Part shown: piece after piece, positions 25,929-35,453 of the stretch
Numbering within the stretch: the stretch's first letter is position 1
How the letters are laid out: the number at the start of each line of letters is the position of its first letter
Assembly: GCA_023402845.1 (NCBI GenBank)
Contig: JAEYFP010000052.1
Location: 51,572-115,571, forward strand
Direction: 5' to 3'
Origin: Bacillota bacterium
Lineage (GTDB): Bacteria; Bacillota; Clostridia; Lachnospirales; Lachnospiraceae
Length of the DNA: 64,000 bases
Notes under the pieces: generated by a model
Databases searched by the model: none
What the model saw: the letters and a program-made list of their open reading frames with translations, nothing else
What the model was told of the DNA's origin: nothing
Translations under genes and position numbers: made by a program

Positions 25929-26912
25929 TCAATTTTTCCTTTTCTTGCTGCGAATGTCCGCATAAACCGCAATCAATACGATAATACCGGTCAGCACATA
26001 CTGGTAATCTTTTTGGAAACCCATTGCAAGAATCCCCTCCTGCAAAAGAGAAATAATCATAACTCCGATAAAGGTGCCGCCGATGGAGGCGCTGCCGCCC
26101 GCCATAGATGTGCCGCCCATAACACAGCTTGCGATTGCCTCGTTATTGAATGTATCACCAAGTCCCGGCTGCACGGTCGTATAGGCTCCTACATAGAAGA
26201 TGGCTGCGACACCTGCAAGCATTCCGCAAATAACGTAAGCAATCATTTCCCACTTCTTCACATCAACACCGGACAATCTGACTGCTTCCCGATTGTCGCC
26301 GATGCATAATATGTAACGCCCAATTCTCGTCTTGTTCAGCACAATTGCACAAATAATTGCCGCTATCACTAAAATAACAATACCTGTCGGAAGTTGTGTC
26401 GTACCGATTCTGATCTTAACAAGATTTTTATACCAGCCGCCCGGCTGTGAAGACTGGGGCCAGCTCACGGATTGTATTTTCGTAAATACAGAACCGACAC
26501 CCTTTGCCAGCATCATAATCGCCATTGAGGTAATGAACGAAGGGAGCCCACGATAAGCTACAAGCCATCCGTTTATGACACCGAACAAGAGTCCTACAAT
26601 AATACTGACCAATAAACAAATCGGAAGTGCCACGCCTGACTTTGTCAGCATCTGTCCGGAAATCAGAGCCGCACAAAACATAACAGGCCCGATAGAAAAA
26701 TCGATGCCGCCCGTACCAATAACAAAAGTAACACCCAGCGCCAAAAAGCCTAAAAAGTACGCATAGTTCAAAGCACTGAGAATTCTGGAATAGCTTAAAA
26801 ACGTAGGACTTAAAATTGCAAACAGAATATACATCAAAATCAATACACCGCAAAGCACAATTCTGCTAAATCCTATCGATTTAACTATTGGATTATTCTT
26901 TATCTTCTCCAC
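25929..26912 (-). CDS. Sugar ABC permease 1 (RbsC/AraH type)
   Basis: Integral membrane channel subunit, 327 residues. Signatures GTGGIDFSIGPVMFCAALIS and IASCVMGGTSMAGGSASIGG. The start codon is GTG at 26912 with AGGAGGAAG eight bases upstream. First gene of the operon permease-ATPase-permease-binding protein-fucU-chemoreceptor. Its promoter region holds 21-bp-spaced repeats that could bind the response regulator at 29943. Confidence 0.9.
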   Translation of the reverse strand: MEKIKNNPIVKSIGFSRIVLCGVLILMYILFAILSPTFLSYSRILSALNYAYFLGFLALGVTFVIGTGGIDFSIGPVMFCAALISGQMLTKSGVALPICLLVSIIVGLLFGVINGWLVAYRGLPSFITSMAIMMLAKGVGSVFTKIQSVSWPQSSQPGGWYKNLVKIRIGTTQLPTGIVILVIAAIICAIVLNKTRIGRYILCIGDNREAVRLSGVDVKKWEMIAYVICGMLAGVAAIFYVGAYTTVQPGLGDTFNNEAIASCVMGGTSMAGGSASIGGTFIGVMIISLLQEGILAMGFQKDYQYVLTGIIVLIAVYADIRSKKRKN

Positions 26913-26963
26913 TTATTCTTCCTCCTATATAACTTCGATTACTGCCAAGATGAATATGTGAAT

Positions 26964-27021
26964 ATTATATGACAGAAAAATGAATAATTTAATAGAATAT
27001 CTTCCATGGAATGGTGAATAT
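26964..27021 (-). promoter_or_regulatory. Promoter of the fucose importer operon with spaced direct repeats
   Basis: On the minus strand the -10 is TATAAT (26964-26969) and the matching -35 is a poor TTAAAT (26987-26992). Immediately upstream, ATATTC occurs twice exactly 21 bp apart (26995-27000 and 27016-27021, given as GAATAT on the plus strand). A weak -35 with two-helical-turn repeats is the usual arrangement for AraC-type activators. Confidence 0.5.
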
Positions 27022-27069
27022 TTTACACTGCTTCTAAAAAACATTTTTAAAAATTTAAATAAAAAAGAA

Positions 27070-27116
27070 ATTTTCCACATAAAACAATATTTATTTCTAT
27101 GTTTTATGTGGAAAAT
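27070..27116 (-). terminator. Terminator of the fucI-to-sensor operon
   Basis: Perfect 17-bp stem (27070-27086 with 27100-27116), 13-base loop, followed on the minus strand by a T-rich run. It separates the sensory operon from the importer operon. Confidence 0.85.
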
Positions 27117-27174
27117 CACTTTTTTACTATCTTATGCACTTTTTTAATTGTTCATATTTAAATAACGGTGAGTT

Positions 27175-28155
27175 TTAATAAAACGGAAACAGAAGCTCCT
27201 GATTTTCCTCCATATACATATTTTCCTTCGTGATCAATACGGAGCCTGAATCGATATAAGCTGCCACCGCTTCGCCCCTTGCAAGCTTTGCAGCGTTTTC
27301 AATTCCCAGATATCCCATACTGAAGGCCTTCTGCACAACGATTGCAGAAAACACTCCCTCCTCAAGCCTGATAATCTCTTCTGTTGAATTGTCAAAGCCA
27401 ACGATGCAAATTTGCCTCTCCATTCCAAGCTCCTTGACTGCTCTTGCCGCTCCGACTGCGGAATCCTCATTTAAACAGGCCAGATAGGTAATATCTGGCT
27501 CTCTTATCAGAAGCTCCTTTGTCACTTCAGCACCGACCTCTTTCATCGAATTACTGTAGACAACCTCCACCACCTGCGACGCATAATCTCCCAGCCCTTC
27601 TCTGAACCCGCGTTCACGCTCCTCCGCAGTGGAGGAGTTCCTAACATGGGATACGATTGCAATCTTCGATTCACTGTCAAGCGTCGGGAGCATCGGTTCG
27701 GCCATCTTCCGGCCGGCCGCAACATTATCCGTAGAAATGCAGACATCCTGTATTTCCTCATCCGTTTTTGAATCGATAAAGATTAACCTAATTCCCGCCT
27801 CCTTCACCGCAGACAGCGCCTTAATATTCTCACTTCTGGAGGATGGAGAAACCGCTATTACATCAGGATGCTTTTCGATCGCTTCCATAATCAACTCGTT
27901 TTGCTCCTCAACATGCAGTTCATCCGTCGGAGACGTAATATCTAAATTCACATTATTCTCCTTTGCCGCCATCTCTGCTCCCGCCAGTACTGACGACCAG
28001 AAATCGTTACTGGATATTTCGGTCTTGGGAATATAGATCACATAGATCGGTGCATCCGTATCCTGAGTGAACAAGAAAATACTGACAACCCCTGCCGCAA
28101 CAAGAGCGGCGGCCAGCAGAAGCAGCTTCCATTTACTCCTTACCATCTTCTTCAT
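27175..28155 (-). CDS. Membrane-anchored sugar-binding sensor protein
   Basis: Periplasmic-binding-protein type I fold of 326 residues. One N-terminal hydrophobic segment (about 11-30) is preceded by lysines and has no lipobox cysteine, so the protein is probably anchored rather than a transport lipoprotein. Fold markers: VLAGAEMAAKENNVNL, VIAVSPSSRSENIKAL, CIVGFDNSTEEIIR. Its gene overlaps the kinase gene by 23 bases (RBS GGGAGG). Similar binding protein-kinase-regulator sets exist in clostridia (XylFII-LytSR for xylose), where the binding protein presents sugar to the kinase. I infer the same role here for the fucose locus. Confidence 0.82.
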   Translation of the reverse strand: MKKMVRSKWKLLLLAAALVAAGVVSIFLFTQDTDAPIYVIYIPKTEISSNDFWSSVLAGAEMAAKENNVNLDITSPTDELHVEEQNELIMEAIEKHPDVIAVSPSSRSENIKALSAVKEAGIRLIFIDSKTDEEIQDVCISTDNVAAGRKMAEPMLPTLDSESKIAIVSHVRNSSTAEERERGFREGLGDYASQVVEVVYSNSMKEVGAEVTKELLIREPDITYLACLNEDSAVGAARAVKELGMERQICIVGFDNSTEEIIRLEEGVFSAIVVQKAFSMGYLGIENAAKLARGEAVAAYIDSGSVLITKENMYMEENQELLFPFY

Positions 28156-29941
28156 GTCCGCCTCCCGTCTGCCGCTCCTCGTACGGCACCATAACCGTTA
28201 CATACGTGCCATGCCCGACACTGCTGTTGTAGCTCAATCCGTAGCCTTCCCCATAATACAGCTTTAGGCGGCTGTTTACATTACGAACACCAACCTTGCT
28301 GATACTGTCTCCTTTATTTCCGTCAAAGATATGCGCAAGCGTATTGGCATCCATGCCGATGCCATTGTCGTGAATCCGCAGAATAGCTTCTTCTCCTTCT
28401 ATTGATCCGGTAATTGTAATGCGTCCTTTTCCTTCCTTAGATTTTATTCCGTGGTAAATCGCATTCTCCACAAGCGGCTGCAGCACAAGCTTCGCTATAG
28501 AGCAATGCATGACCTCATCCTCGACGTTGATTTCATATTCGAGCTTATCATGATAGCGCATTTGCTGAATTTTCAAATATTCGCTCACATATTCTATTTC
28601 TTCGGCTACGATTACGATTTCCTTTTGGTTGCTGATACTTTTTCGAAGCAGCTTGGACAATGCCGATGTCATAGAAATAACTTCTTTGTTTTTTGCACTT
28701 TCTGCCATCCAAATAATAGAATCCAGCGTGTTATATAAAAAGTGCGGATTAATCTGCGCCTGCAGCGCCTTAAACTCACTCTTGCGCTTTTCATCCTGCT
28801 CCTCTTTGTTTTTCTGAATCAGTTCCTTAATCTGTCCCACCATGACATTGAAGGATGCAATCAGATCGCGGATCTCATTTCCTGCCCTTGGAAACTGCAT
28901 CTGGGTTTCCAGATTTCCCTGTTCGACCTGTTTCATCGTGCTGCGTAGCTTCGTAATCGGTTTTGTAATAGCCGCTGATAAAATCATCGAAATTACGGTG
29001 GCCACTGCGATCAGGCAAACCGCAAGCACAATGTAGAGCTTTTGGATCTCCTCGCTTCTGGAAAGCAGTTCGTCCAAATAGGTGACACCAACAACCGACC
29101 AGCCGGTCTTTTCAGATTTTGTAACAGTATAAAGGCGTTTTCCGTCTTCGGATAAAAAGTTGCCGTTTCCACCTTTCGGAGTGCTTAATATTTTGTCAAT
29201 CCGCTCATCGAGCAGGCCGTTATATAAAAGCTGCTGTTTGGGATGAAAAATGACGCTGCCGTTCTCATCGAGAATAAACACGTAGCCTTTCGCTCCGAGG
29301 CTGATCGTTTCGCACAAACTGCTGATTGAAGAATAGTTCAGGTCGATGAAAAGCACGCCTTCCGGCCTTTCCGTTTTCGGATTGAGGATACCGCGGCTTA
29401 ATGTCACTACCCACTTATATTCGTTCAACACGATATTCTGTACATGGGAGGAGGTGATTTCTCCTTTCCCTGAAATAGCTTTCGTATACCAGTCCATTCC
29501 TTCAAACTTTGCATAAGGATTGATTGAGACATCTTCTCTGTTGATAAAATACCGGCCGTTTTTTCCTACAATACCGATATTATAAATATCATCCCGGGTA
29601 TCCCGCAATAGTTCAAACTGTTCACCGATTGCCGCAGCATTTTCATCCCTCGCAAGCCTGCCGTTCTCCCCATACAGGTAACTGCCAACATTAGAATTAT
29701 TCAAAACAAGCTCTGCCAGATTTTCCATATTGGATATATAGGAATCAATGTCGGAATTGACCATTGTGACAAGCTGCATCGTATAATCTGTAGATGTTTC
29801 AAACAGCGCTTTTTCGATCTGCTGTACGGAAATAAACGCCAAAACGAGCACGGCTGCCGCAATCAGCGCCGCGAAGGACACGAGCATCGTCATTTTAATA
29901 CTTTTAAAACCAAGATGTAGCTGTCTTCCCTTTTCCTTCAT
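28133..29941 (-). CDS. Sensor histidine kinase, LytS/YesM type
   Basis: Membrane kinase, 602 residues. Segment 1 at about 15-37, a large extracellular Cache-type domain (about 40-290, with FEGMDWYTKAI), segment 2 at about 293-315, HAMP, then the His_kinase domain with the phosphorylated histidine in QINPHFLYNTLDSI and an ATPase domain (VENAIYHGI, HDNGIGMD). It begins one base after the regulator's stop and overlaps the anchored binding protein. Likely senses extracellular sugar together with that protein and phosphorylates the regulator at 29943. Confidence 0.92.
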   Translation of the reverse strand: MKEKGRQLHLGFKSIKMTMLVSFAALIAAAVLVLAFISVQQIEKALFETSTDYTMQLVTMVNSDIDSYISNMENLAELVLNNSNVGSYLYGENGRLARDENAAAIGEQFELLRDTRDDIYNIGIVGKNGRYFINREDVSINPYAKFEGMDWYTKAISGKGEITSSHVQNIVLNEYKWVVTLSRGILNPKTERPEGVLFIDLNYSSISSLCETISLGAKGYVFILDENGSVIFHPKQQLLYNGLLDERIDKILSTPKGGNGNFLSEDGKRLYTVTKSEKTGWSVVGVTYLDELLSRSEEIQKLYIVLAVCLIAVATVISMILSAAITKPITKLRSTMKQVEQGNLETQMQFPRAGNEIRDLIASFNVMVGQIKELIQKNKEEQDEKRKSEFKALQAQINPHFLYNTLDSIIWMAESAKNKEVISMTSALSKLLRKSISNQKEIVIVAEEIEYVSEYLKIQQMRYHDKLEYEINVEDEVMHCSIAKLVLQPLVENAIYHGIKSKEGKGRITITGSIEGEEAILRIHDNGIGMDANTLAHIFDGNKGDSISKVGVRNVNSRLKLYYGEGYGLSYNSSVGHGTYVTVMVPYEERQTGGGHEEDGKE

Positions 29942-29942
29942 A

Positions 29943-31556
29943 TTAATTTCTCACGCTCTTTGCATATTCTCCCGGTGTTTTTCCAGTCTGTCTTTTGAAG
30001 ATGCTGCTGAAATAATGCGGATCACTGTATCCGACCTCCAAAGCAACCTCGTAATTTTTATAACTGGTTGTTTCCAACAGCTTTTTCGCTTTTTCAATGC
30101 GGACACGAGTCAGCGTCTCAATGAATGTCTCTCCTGTATAGGCTTTAAAAATCGTGCTGAAATAGCTTGTCGATACACTTAAATATTCGCATACCGTATT
30201 AAGCGACATACTCGCATTCATATAGTTCTTCTCGATATAATCGAGTGCTATAACCGCCTGCTTCTGATTGACACTTTCCCGCTTGCCGACGATTCCCTTT
30301 GCAAGTGCAAAGCAATAAGTCAAAAATTCCTCTTTGATTTCTCTCAAATGCTCATATTCGGTCAGTCTGCTGATAAACGCACTTTCCTTTTCAAAACTGC
30401 CTCCAAGATCCATCTCACTCTCCTCAAGCGTAATCAAAACGGTGAGCACGATATTCTGGATATGAATAAAAATCACCTTCCGCTCAAAGATCTTCTCCCG
30501 AAACTCCTGAAACAATTCCTCAACAGCCTCTTTCAGTTCTTCAGACTGGTTTGTCTTAATTAAAAGCACGAGCCGTTCATTCCATACAGAAGTTTTTATG
30601 CCCGTATGCTCAGCCTTCATCACAAAATCCCTGCCATAGACAAATGCAGAATCCTCCAGCAAAAAACGGAATTCCTCCGCCTGCTTCGCATTCTCATAAG
30701 AATGCTGCCATGCATATGGTTCCTTTACTGTATCTCCCACAAGAATGCTGACCTTTGTTTTCATGCATTTTTTCATTTCCCGAATGATACTGCTGCCGAT
30801 TTCCTTAATCAGCTCCTGGAGGCTCTTCTCACTATCTGCCGTACACAAGAATATTGTCTGGTCATTCATGCTTCGAAAACAGTTTGCAGCTGCATATCCC
30901 TCTATAATTTCATTGGCAATATTGTAAATGGCAAACTCGATGATATCTCTGTTCATTTCCTTATATTTCTCAAAGAATTCCGAGGAATCTTCCTTAACGG
31001 CCATACATACCGCCTGAAAGCTGCCATACAGCTTCACATTAAAGTGCGCAAGCTGATCTGCCAGGTCATTTCGTGCGCCATTTCCCTCAATTACCCGATT
31101 TAAAAACAAATCCCGCAGCATCGGCAGATTTTCATGATAGGCGCGCTGAATCCTTTGCACATTTTCTTTTTCACTTTTTAAGGAATCCAGCTTTCCCTTG
31201 ATCTTTAAGAGTTCCTCACACAGCTCCTGCGCCGTAATCGGCTTTAGAATATATTCCGAAACGCCGTATTTGAGTGCACGTTTCGCATATGCAAATTCGT
31301 CATGCCCACTGATAATCATGACCTTCGTATCGGGAAAATGCTCCTGCACATAAGCGGACAGCTCCAGTCCGTCCATGATCGGCATACGGATATCCGTCAA
31401 TAAAAGGTCGGGATGCTTTTCTTCAAGCAGCTTGATCGCCTCTTTGCCGTTCTCCGCCGTACCTACCAGTACAAAACCGGTCTCACCCCACGGTGTATTC
31501 TCTGAAACCGCTTCCCTGATCAATATTTCATCATCAACAAAAATCACTTTGTACAT
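29943..31556 (-). CDS. Response regulator with AraC-type DNA-binding domain
   Basis: Two-component regulator, 537 residues from ATG 31556 (MYKVIFVDDEILIREAVSEN), with GGAG nine bases upstream. The reading from 31649 is longer and unsupported. Receiver domain (1-120, phosphorylated Asp in LLLTDIRMPIMDGL), a long helical middle region and a C-terminal AraC pair of helix-turn-helix motifs (SLNTVCEYLSVSTSYFSTIF, YEVALEVGYSDPHYFSSIFK). Followed by its kinase and anchored binding protein. The probable targets are the importer promoter at 27 kb and possibly fucI. Confidence 0.92.
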   Translation of the reverse strand: MYKVIFVDDEILIREAVSENTPWGETGFVLVGTAENGKEAIKLLEEKHPDLLLTDIRMPIMDGLELSAYVQEHFPDTKVMIISGHDEFAYAKRALKYGVSEYILKPITAQELCEELLKIKGKLDSLKSEKENVQRIQRAYHENLPMLRDLFLNRVIEGNGARNDLADQLAHFNVKLYGSFQAVCMAVKEDSSEFFEKYKEMNRDIIEFAIYNIANEIIEGYAAANCFRSMNDQTIFLCTADSEKSLQELIKEIGSSIIREMKKCMKTKVSILVGDTVKEPYAWQHSYENAKQAEEFRFLLEDSAFVYGRDFVMKAEHTGIKTSVWNERLVLLIKTNQSEELKEAVEELFQEFREKIFERKVIFIHIQNIVLTVLITLEESEMDLGGSFEKESAFISRLTEYEHLREIKEEFLTYCFALAKGIVGKRESVNQKQAVIALDYIEKNYMNASMSLNTVCEYLSVSTSYFSTIFKAYTGETFIETLTRVRIEKAKKLLETTSYKNYEVALEVGYSDPHYFSSIFKRQTGKTPGEYAKSVRN

Positions 31557-31698
31557 TGCTTTGCATCTCCATCCGCACATACTCCTGCTTATTGCTATAG
31601 TAATCGAAAACAGAGTGCCAGTCAAACTGCTTTTCCCGACACTCTGCAATTTTATAGGGTATTATTCCAAATCACCTATAAAGTCTAATAAATCCAAA

Positions 31699-33177
31699 TT
31701 ATGAATGAGTCACCGCCAAATACCGCCTATATGCTTCTTCCCATTTCATGGCATCCTGCGGCTCATAAACAGAAATATCCGGAGATTTGGCAATCATCCG
31801 CCTTGCCTCTTTGATATTCCCGATTGCCCCTGCGGCGATAAGCTGCAGCACGACATTACCGTAGACAGTCGCCTCCACAGGTCCTGCCGAAACCTTTTTG
31901 TGACAGGCATCTGCTGTCATTTGACACAGAAGGGCGCTCTGACAGCCACCGCCGACAAGATATATTGTATCATATTCTTTTTTTGTACATTCCTTAATTT
32001 CCTGCAATGTATCCCGATATTTAAACGCGAGACTTTCGTTAATACAGCGAACAATTTCCGCTTCCGTCTCCGGGATTTCCTGACCGGTCCTCTTGCAGTA
32101 CTCTCTGATTCTGCGCGGGATATTTCCGCTCGGCACGAATTCCGGTGCATCCGGATCAATGAAGCATTTAAAAGGCGTCACCTGCTTTGCCATTGTCTCC
32201 AGTTCCCCGAAGCCGTATTCCTTTCCTTCTCTCGCCCATTGCCTGCGGCTCTCCTGAATGAGCCATAAGCCGATGATATTTTTCAAGAAAGAAATCCTTC
32301 CGCCGTAGCCGCCCTCATTTGTAATATTTAAACGGGCGGAAGCTTCGTTGATCAGCGGCTCACTAAGTTCCGTACCAAACAAAGACCATGTGCCGCAGCT
32401 GATGAAGATAAAATCCTCCTCCTCCGCGGGAATGCTTACTAACGCGCTCTGCGTATCATGTCCGGCAATTGCAACAACCTCGGGCGCTGTTTTCAGCCCA
32501 AGCTCTTCACAGATATCCGCCGATACTCTGCCAAGTGCGGTTCCGCTCGGAATAATTTCCGGAAAAATGCGGCTCGGAATACCGAGTGCATCCATAACCT
32601 TATATGACCATTTACGGTTTTTCGCATCCAAAAGCTGTGTTGTAGATGCGATAGAATACTCTGCTTTCTTGACTCCCGTCAGAAAATAATTGAATAGATC
32701 CGGCATCAGCAAAAGCTTGTCGGCACGCTTTAATATTTCAGGCCGCTTTTCCAAAAGCGCCACGAGCTGAAAGGCTGTGTTGATCTCCATAAACTGATTT
32801 CCCGTGATTTCATAAAACTCGTCTTTAGGAAACTTTGCAAATGCTTTTTCAAACATGCCGTCCGTCCGTGTGTCCCTATAATGCACCGGATTTTCAAGCA
32901 GATTTCCGTTCTCGTCGATCAAACCGAAATCCACGCCCCAGGTGTCGACGGCAATACTGTCAAAACCACCGTTCAACTTCGCCCTGACGATTCCCTGCTT
33001 CATCTCATGAAACAGACGCAGCACATCCCAATACATCGTCTGATGGATGGTCACCGGTTCATTTAAGAACCGGTGTACCTCTTCCAAAATAATTTTTTCG
33101 CCGTCATATTTTCCGATAATTGCACGGCCAGAGCTTGCGCCGTAATCGATAGCCAATACTCTCATTTCGTTTTCCAT
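31699..33177 (-). CDS. fucK: RhaB-like sugar kinase, probable L-fuculokinase
   Basis: FGGY-family kinase, 492 residues, that would phosphorylate L-fuculose. N-terminal DYGASSGRAI and the DTWGVDFGLID motif resemble rhamnulokinase RhaB more than E. coli FucK. The C-terminal ATP-site motif is YLVGGGCQSALLCQ. RBS AGGAGAG. It starts 14 bases after fucI and no rhamnose isomerase is present, so the substrate is most likely L-fuculose. Fucose operons with RhaB-like kinases are known in gut Firmicutes. A rhamnulose or mixed specificity cannot be excluded. Confidence 0.85.
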   Translation of the reverse strand: MENEMRVLAIDYGASSGRAIIGKYDGEKIILEEVHRFLNEPVTIHQTMYWDVLRLFHEMKQGIVRAKLNGGFDSIAVDTWGVDFGLIDENGNLLENPVHYRDTRTDGMFEKAFAKFPKDEFYEITGNQFMEINTAFQLVALLEKRPEILKRADKLLLMPDLFNYFLTGVKKAEYSIASTTQLLDAKNRKWSYKVMDALGIPSRIFPEIIPSGTALGRVSADICEELGLKTAPEVVAIAGHDTQSALVSIPAEEEDFIFISCGTWSLFGTELSEPLINEASARLNITNEGGYGGRISFLKNIIGLWLIQESRRQWAREGKEYGFGELETMAKQVTPFKCFIDPDAPEFVPSGNIPRRIREYCKRTGQEIPETEAEIVRCINESLAFKYRDTLQEIKECTKKEYDTIYLVGGGCQSALLCQMTADACHKKVSAGPVEATVYGNVVLQLIAAGAIGNIKEARRMIAKSPDISVYEPQDAMKWEEAYRRYLAVTHS

Positions 33178-33191
33178 AAGCGCTCTCCTGA

Positions 33192-34994
33192 CTATCTGAT
33201 GCTCTTATACAGAGGTCCGTAAGCCTGACAAGCCCTGTAATCCTGTCCTTCCTTGTCCATGCCGAATGCATTCCATGCCGCCGGTCTGAAAATCTTATCT
33301 TCCGGCACGTTATGCATACATACCGGTATTCTTAAGATTGAGCAGAACGTCATCAAATCCGCACCGATATGGCCGTAGCTGATCGCGCCGTGGTTTGCGC
33401 CCCAATTATTCATCACGTCATAAGCGGTCTTAAATGCACCTTCTCCCGTACATCTCGGTGCAAACCATGTGCAGGGCCATGTATAGTCTGTTCTCTTCCA
33501 GATCTTATCGGAAATATCATCCGGCAGGTTGATCGTCCAGCCTTCGGCGATCTGCAATACGGGACCCTGACCTTTGACAAGGTTTAAACGGATCATCGTC
33601 ACCGGCATCTCCGCTCTCGTCAGAAAACGAGAGGAATATCCGCCGCCGCGGAAATAACCGTTGTCAGCCTCACACCACTGTGTCGCATCCATCACCGCAT
33701 CCTGATCTGCCTGTGTCATCTCATACCATGGCTTTATCACGCCGTTTCCGTCGGCATCCTTCACCTCACCGCACGCATCGAGACAGCATGCGCCGGAATT
33801 GATCAAATGGATAAAACCGTCGGCAGCCTTTGCCTTGCCTTCAATTTCATAACCGGTCGCCTTCTTTACCGCATCGCCGCTCCAGTATGTACGCACATCG
33901 GCAAACATCTGGGCACTATTTGTCAAAAGCTTCATGAACAACATACCCAAGCCGTTTAACGTATCGTTCTCTGTCGCGAGCACATACGGCTCTCTTGCGC
34001 CTGTCCAGTCAAAAGAAGTATTTAAAAGTGCTTCTGCAAGATCGCAATTCGGATAGAAGTCTGTCCACTGTCTCTGTCCCTGGAAACCTGCGCAGATTGC
34101 ATTATGACCTACCATTTCTTCCTCACGGCCTTCCGGCAGATTCGGGTTGCCGTTCATCAGATCTTTGATGATTACCATCATCTTTACGACAAACTCCCAA
34201 TCCTTTTCCTTCTGCTCATCACTCTTCTGCAGTTCAGGAGGATTCTTGTCAAAGCCTTTTTTGCATTTTTCCTTGGACCATGCAAGCGCCTTCTGGAACT
34301 CAGCCTCATCATAGATGCCTTCCGACATGCGGCGGATGATTTCCACTTCATCGACAGATTCCACTCTCATTCCGAGATATTCTTCAATAAATTCCGGGTT
34401 GATGATTGATCCTGCAATACCCATGCAGATCGAACCGATCTGTAAGTAGGATTTACCTCTCATCGTAGCGGCTGCAACTGCCGCGCGTCCAAATCTCAGC
34501 AGTTTCTCCGTTACATCCGCCGGAATACCTGTGTCATCCGCTTCACAGACATCATGTCCATATATTCCAAATGCCGGAAGTCCCTTCTGTGCATGGCCTG
34601 CGAGTACCGATGCCAGATAAACAGCCCCCGGTCTCTCTGTTCCGTTAAAGCCCCATACACCTTTGATCGTATTCTTATCCATATCCATCGTCTCAGCGCC
34701 GTAGCACCAGCATGGCGTCACAGTCAGCGTGATATCCACGCCCTCTTTTCTGAATTTCGCCTCACATGCCGCCGCTTCCGCAACACGACCGATCGTCGTA
34801 TCCGCGATGACGACTTTTACCGGTTCTCCGTTAGAGTATTTTAAATTTTCCTCGAACAGCTTTGCTGCCGATTTCGCCATATTCATCGTTTGGTCTTCCA
34901 AAGACTCTCTTACCTTTAATGCACCTCTTCTGCCGTCAATCGTCGGTCTGATCCCAATTACCGGGTAATCCCCGATCAATCTGCTTTTTGCCAT
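33192..34994 (-). CDS. fucI: L-fucose isomerase
   Basis: Converts L-fucose to L-fuculose with a manganese ion, cytoplasmic. The 600 residues match the family length. Characteristic stretches: IGIRPTIDGRRGALKVRESL at the N-terminus, TPCWCYGAETMDMD, GVWGFNGTERPGAVYLA, the metal-site region ATENDTLNGLGMLF and the C-terminal GAISYGHIGADLMTF. RBS AAGGAGG. First gene of the catabolic/sensory operon (fucI, kinase, regulator, kinase, sensor). The minus-strand -10 is TATAAT (35140-35145) with a poor -35, which suggests activator control. Confidence 0.95.
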   Translation of the reverse strand: MAKSRLIGDYPVIGIRPTIDGRRGALKVRESLEDQTMNMAKSAAKLFEENLKYSNGEPVKVVIADTTIGRVAEAAACEAKFRKEGVDITLTVTPCWCYGAETMDMDKNTIKGVWGFNGTERPGAVYLASVLAGHAQKGLPAFGIYGHDVCEADDTGIPADVTEKLLRFGRAAVAAATMRGKSYLQIGSICMGIAGSIINPEFIEEYLGMRVESVDEVEIIRRMSEGIYDEAEFQKALAWSKEKCKKGFDKNPPELQKSDEQKEKDWEFVVKMMVIIKDLMNGNPNLPEGREEEMVGHNAICAGFQGQRQWTDFYPNCDLAEALLNTSFDWTGAREPYVLATENDTLNGLGMLFMKLLTNSAQMFADVRTYWSGDAVKKATGYEIEGKAKAADGFIHLINSGACCLDACGEVKDADGNGVIKPWYEMTQADQDAVMDATQWCEADNGYFRGGGYSSRFLTRAEMPVTMIRLNLVKGQGPVLQIAEGWTINLPDDISDKIWKRTDYTWPCTWFAPRCTGEGAFKTAYDVMNNWGANHGAISYGHIGADLMTFCSILRIPVCMHNVPEDKIFRPAAWNAFGMDKEGQDYRACQAYGPLYKSIR

Positions 34995-35149
34995 TGCAAT
35001 TTCCTCCTTTTCCTTCCTGTGCGCCGGTCATCTCCGGCAATGTTGTTTTTATTTTCTGTCAATCCACTGCTTTCGTTTTTTATCCATATGCAAAACACTT
35101 CAAAAGACAGCTCAAAAATAAATTTGGATTGATATTTTCATTATATCCC

Positions 35150-35178
35150 TGTAAAAGTAGAAATTCATGTGTTATAAT
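35150..35178 (+). promoter_or_regulatory. Extended -10 promoter for the AraC gene at 35465
   Basis: TG-T-TATAAT at 35170-35178 is an extended -10. The -35 position is TGTAAA (35150-35155). It overlaps the fucI promoter on the other strand. Confidence 0.55.
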
Positions 35179-35200
35179 AGATGAAAACTATAACGATATT

Positions 35201-35228
35201 CACATTTTGCTCGTAAGAGCAAAATGTG
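35201..35228 (+). promoter_or_regulatory. Perfect hairpin in the AraC-gene leader
   Basis: CACATTTTGCTC, loop GTAA, then the full complement: 12 bp, no mismatch. It starts about 20 bases after the predicted transcription start and is not followed by a T run. It may be an attenuator, an mRNA-stabilising stem or an operator. Confidence 0.55.
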
Positions 35229-35238
35229 TGATGAGGCA

Positions 35239-35295
35239 CACTCGCGCATAAGGTATTTGGCAGCTCTGCTGCCTGCGCTCGGTGCACAAAGCATG
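35239..35295 (+). repeat. 57-bp direct repeat, copy 1
   Basis: Begins CACTCGCGCATAAGGTATTT and contains GGCAGC-TCT-GCTGCC, which can form a hairpin. Copy 2 starts 158 bp downstream; the copies differ at four positions. Confidence 0.8.
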
Positions 35296-35396
35296 CAATC
35301 CTTGTATATGTTGTAATTTTTTAACTTTTTATATAGGATTGCCTACTTTGATCTTTCTATGTTTTGGTTCTGAGGAAAATAATGGGTTTGGATATG

Positions 35397-35453
35397 CACT
35401 CGCGCATAAGGTATTTGGCAGCTTTGCTGCCTGCGCTCGGCGCATAAGGCATG
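35397..35453 (+). repeat. 57-bp direct repeat, copy 2
   Basis: Same sequence as copy 1 except four changes; the internal stem becomes GGCAGC-TTT-GCTGCC. It ends three bases before the GAGGAGG of the AraC gene, so its structure could affect translation. Confidence 0.8.

Noticed and set aside
31699..33177. Rhamnose pathway assignment from the RhaB-like kinase
   Set aside because: No rhamnose isomerase is present, while fucI and fucU are. The kinase is adjacent to fucI.
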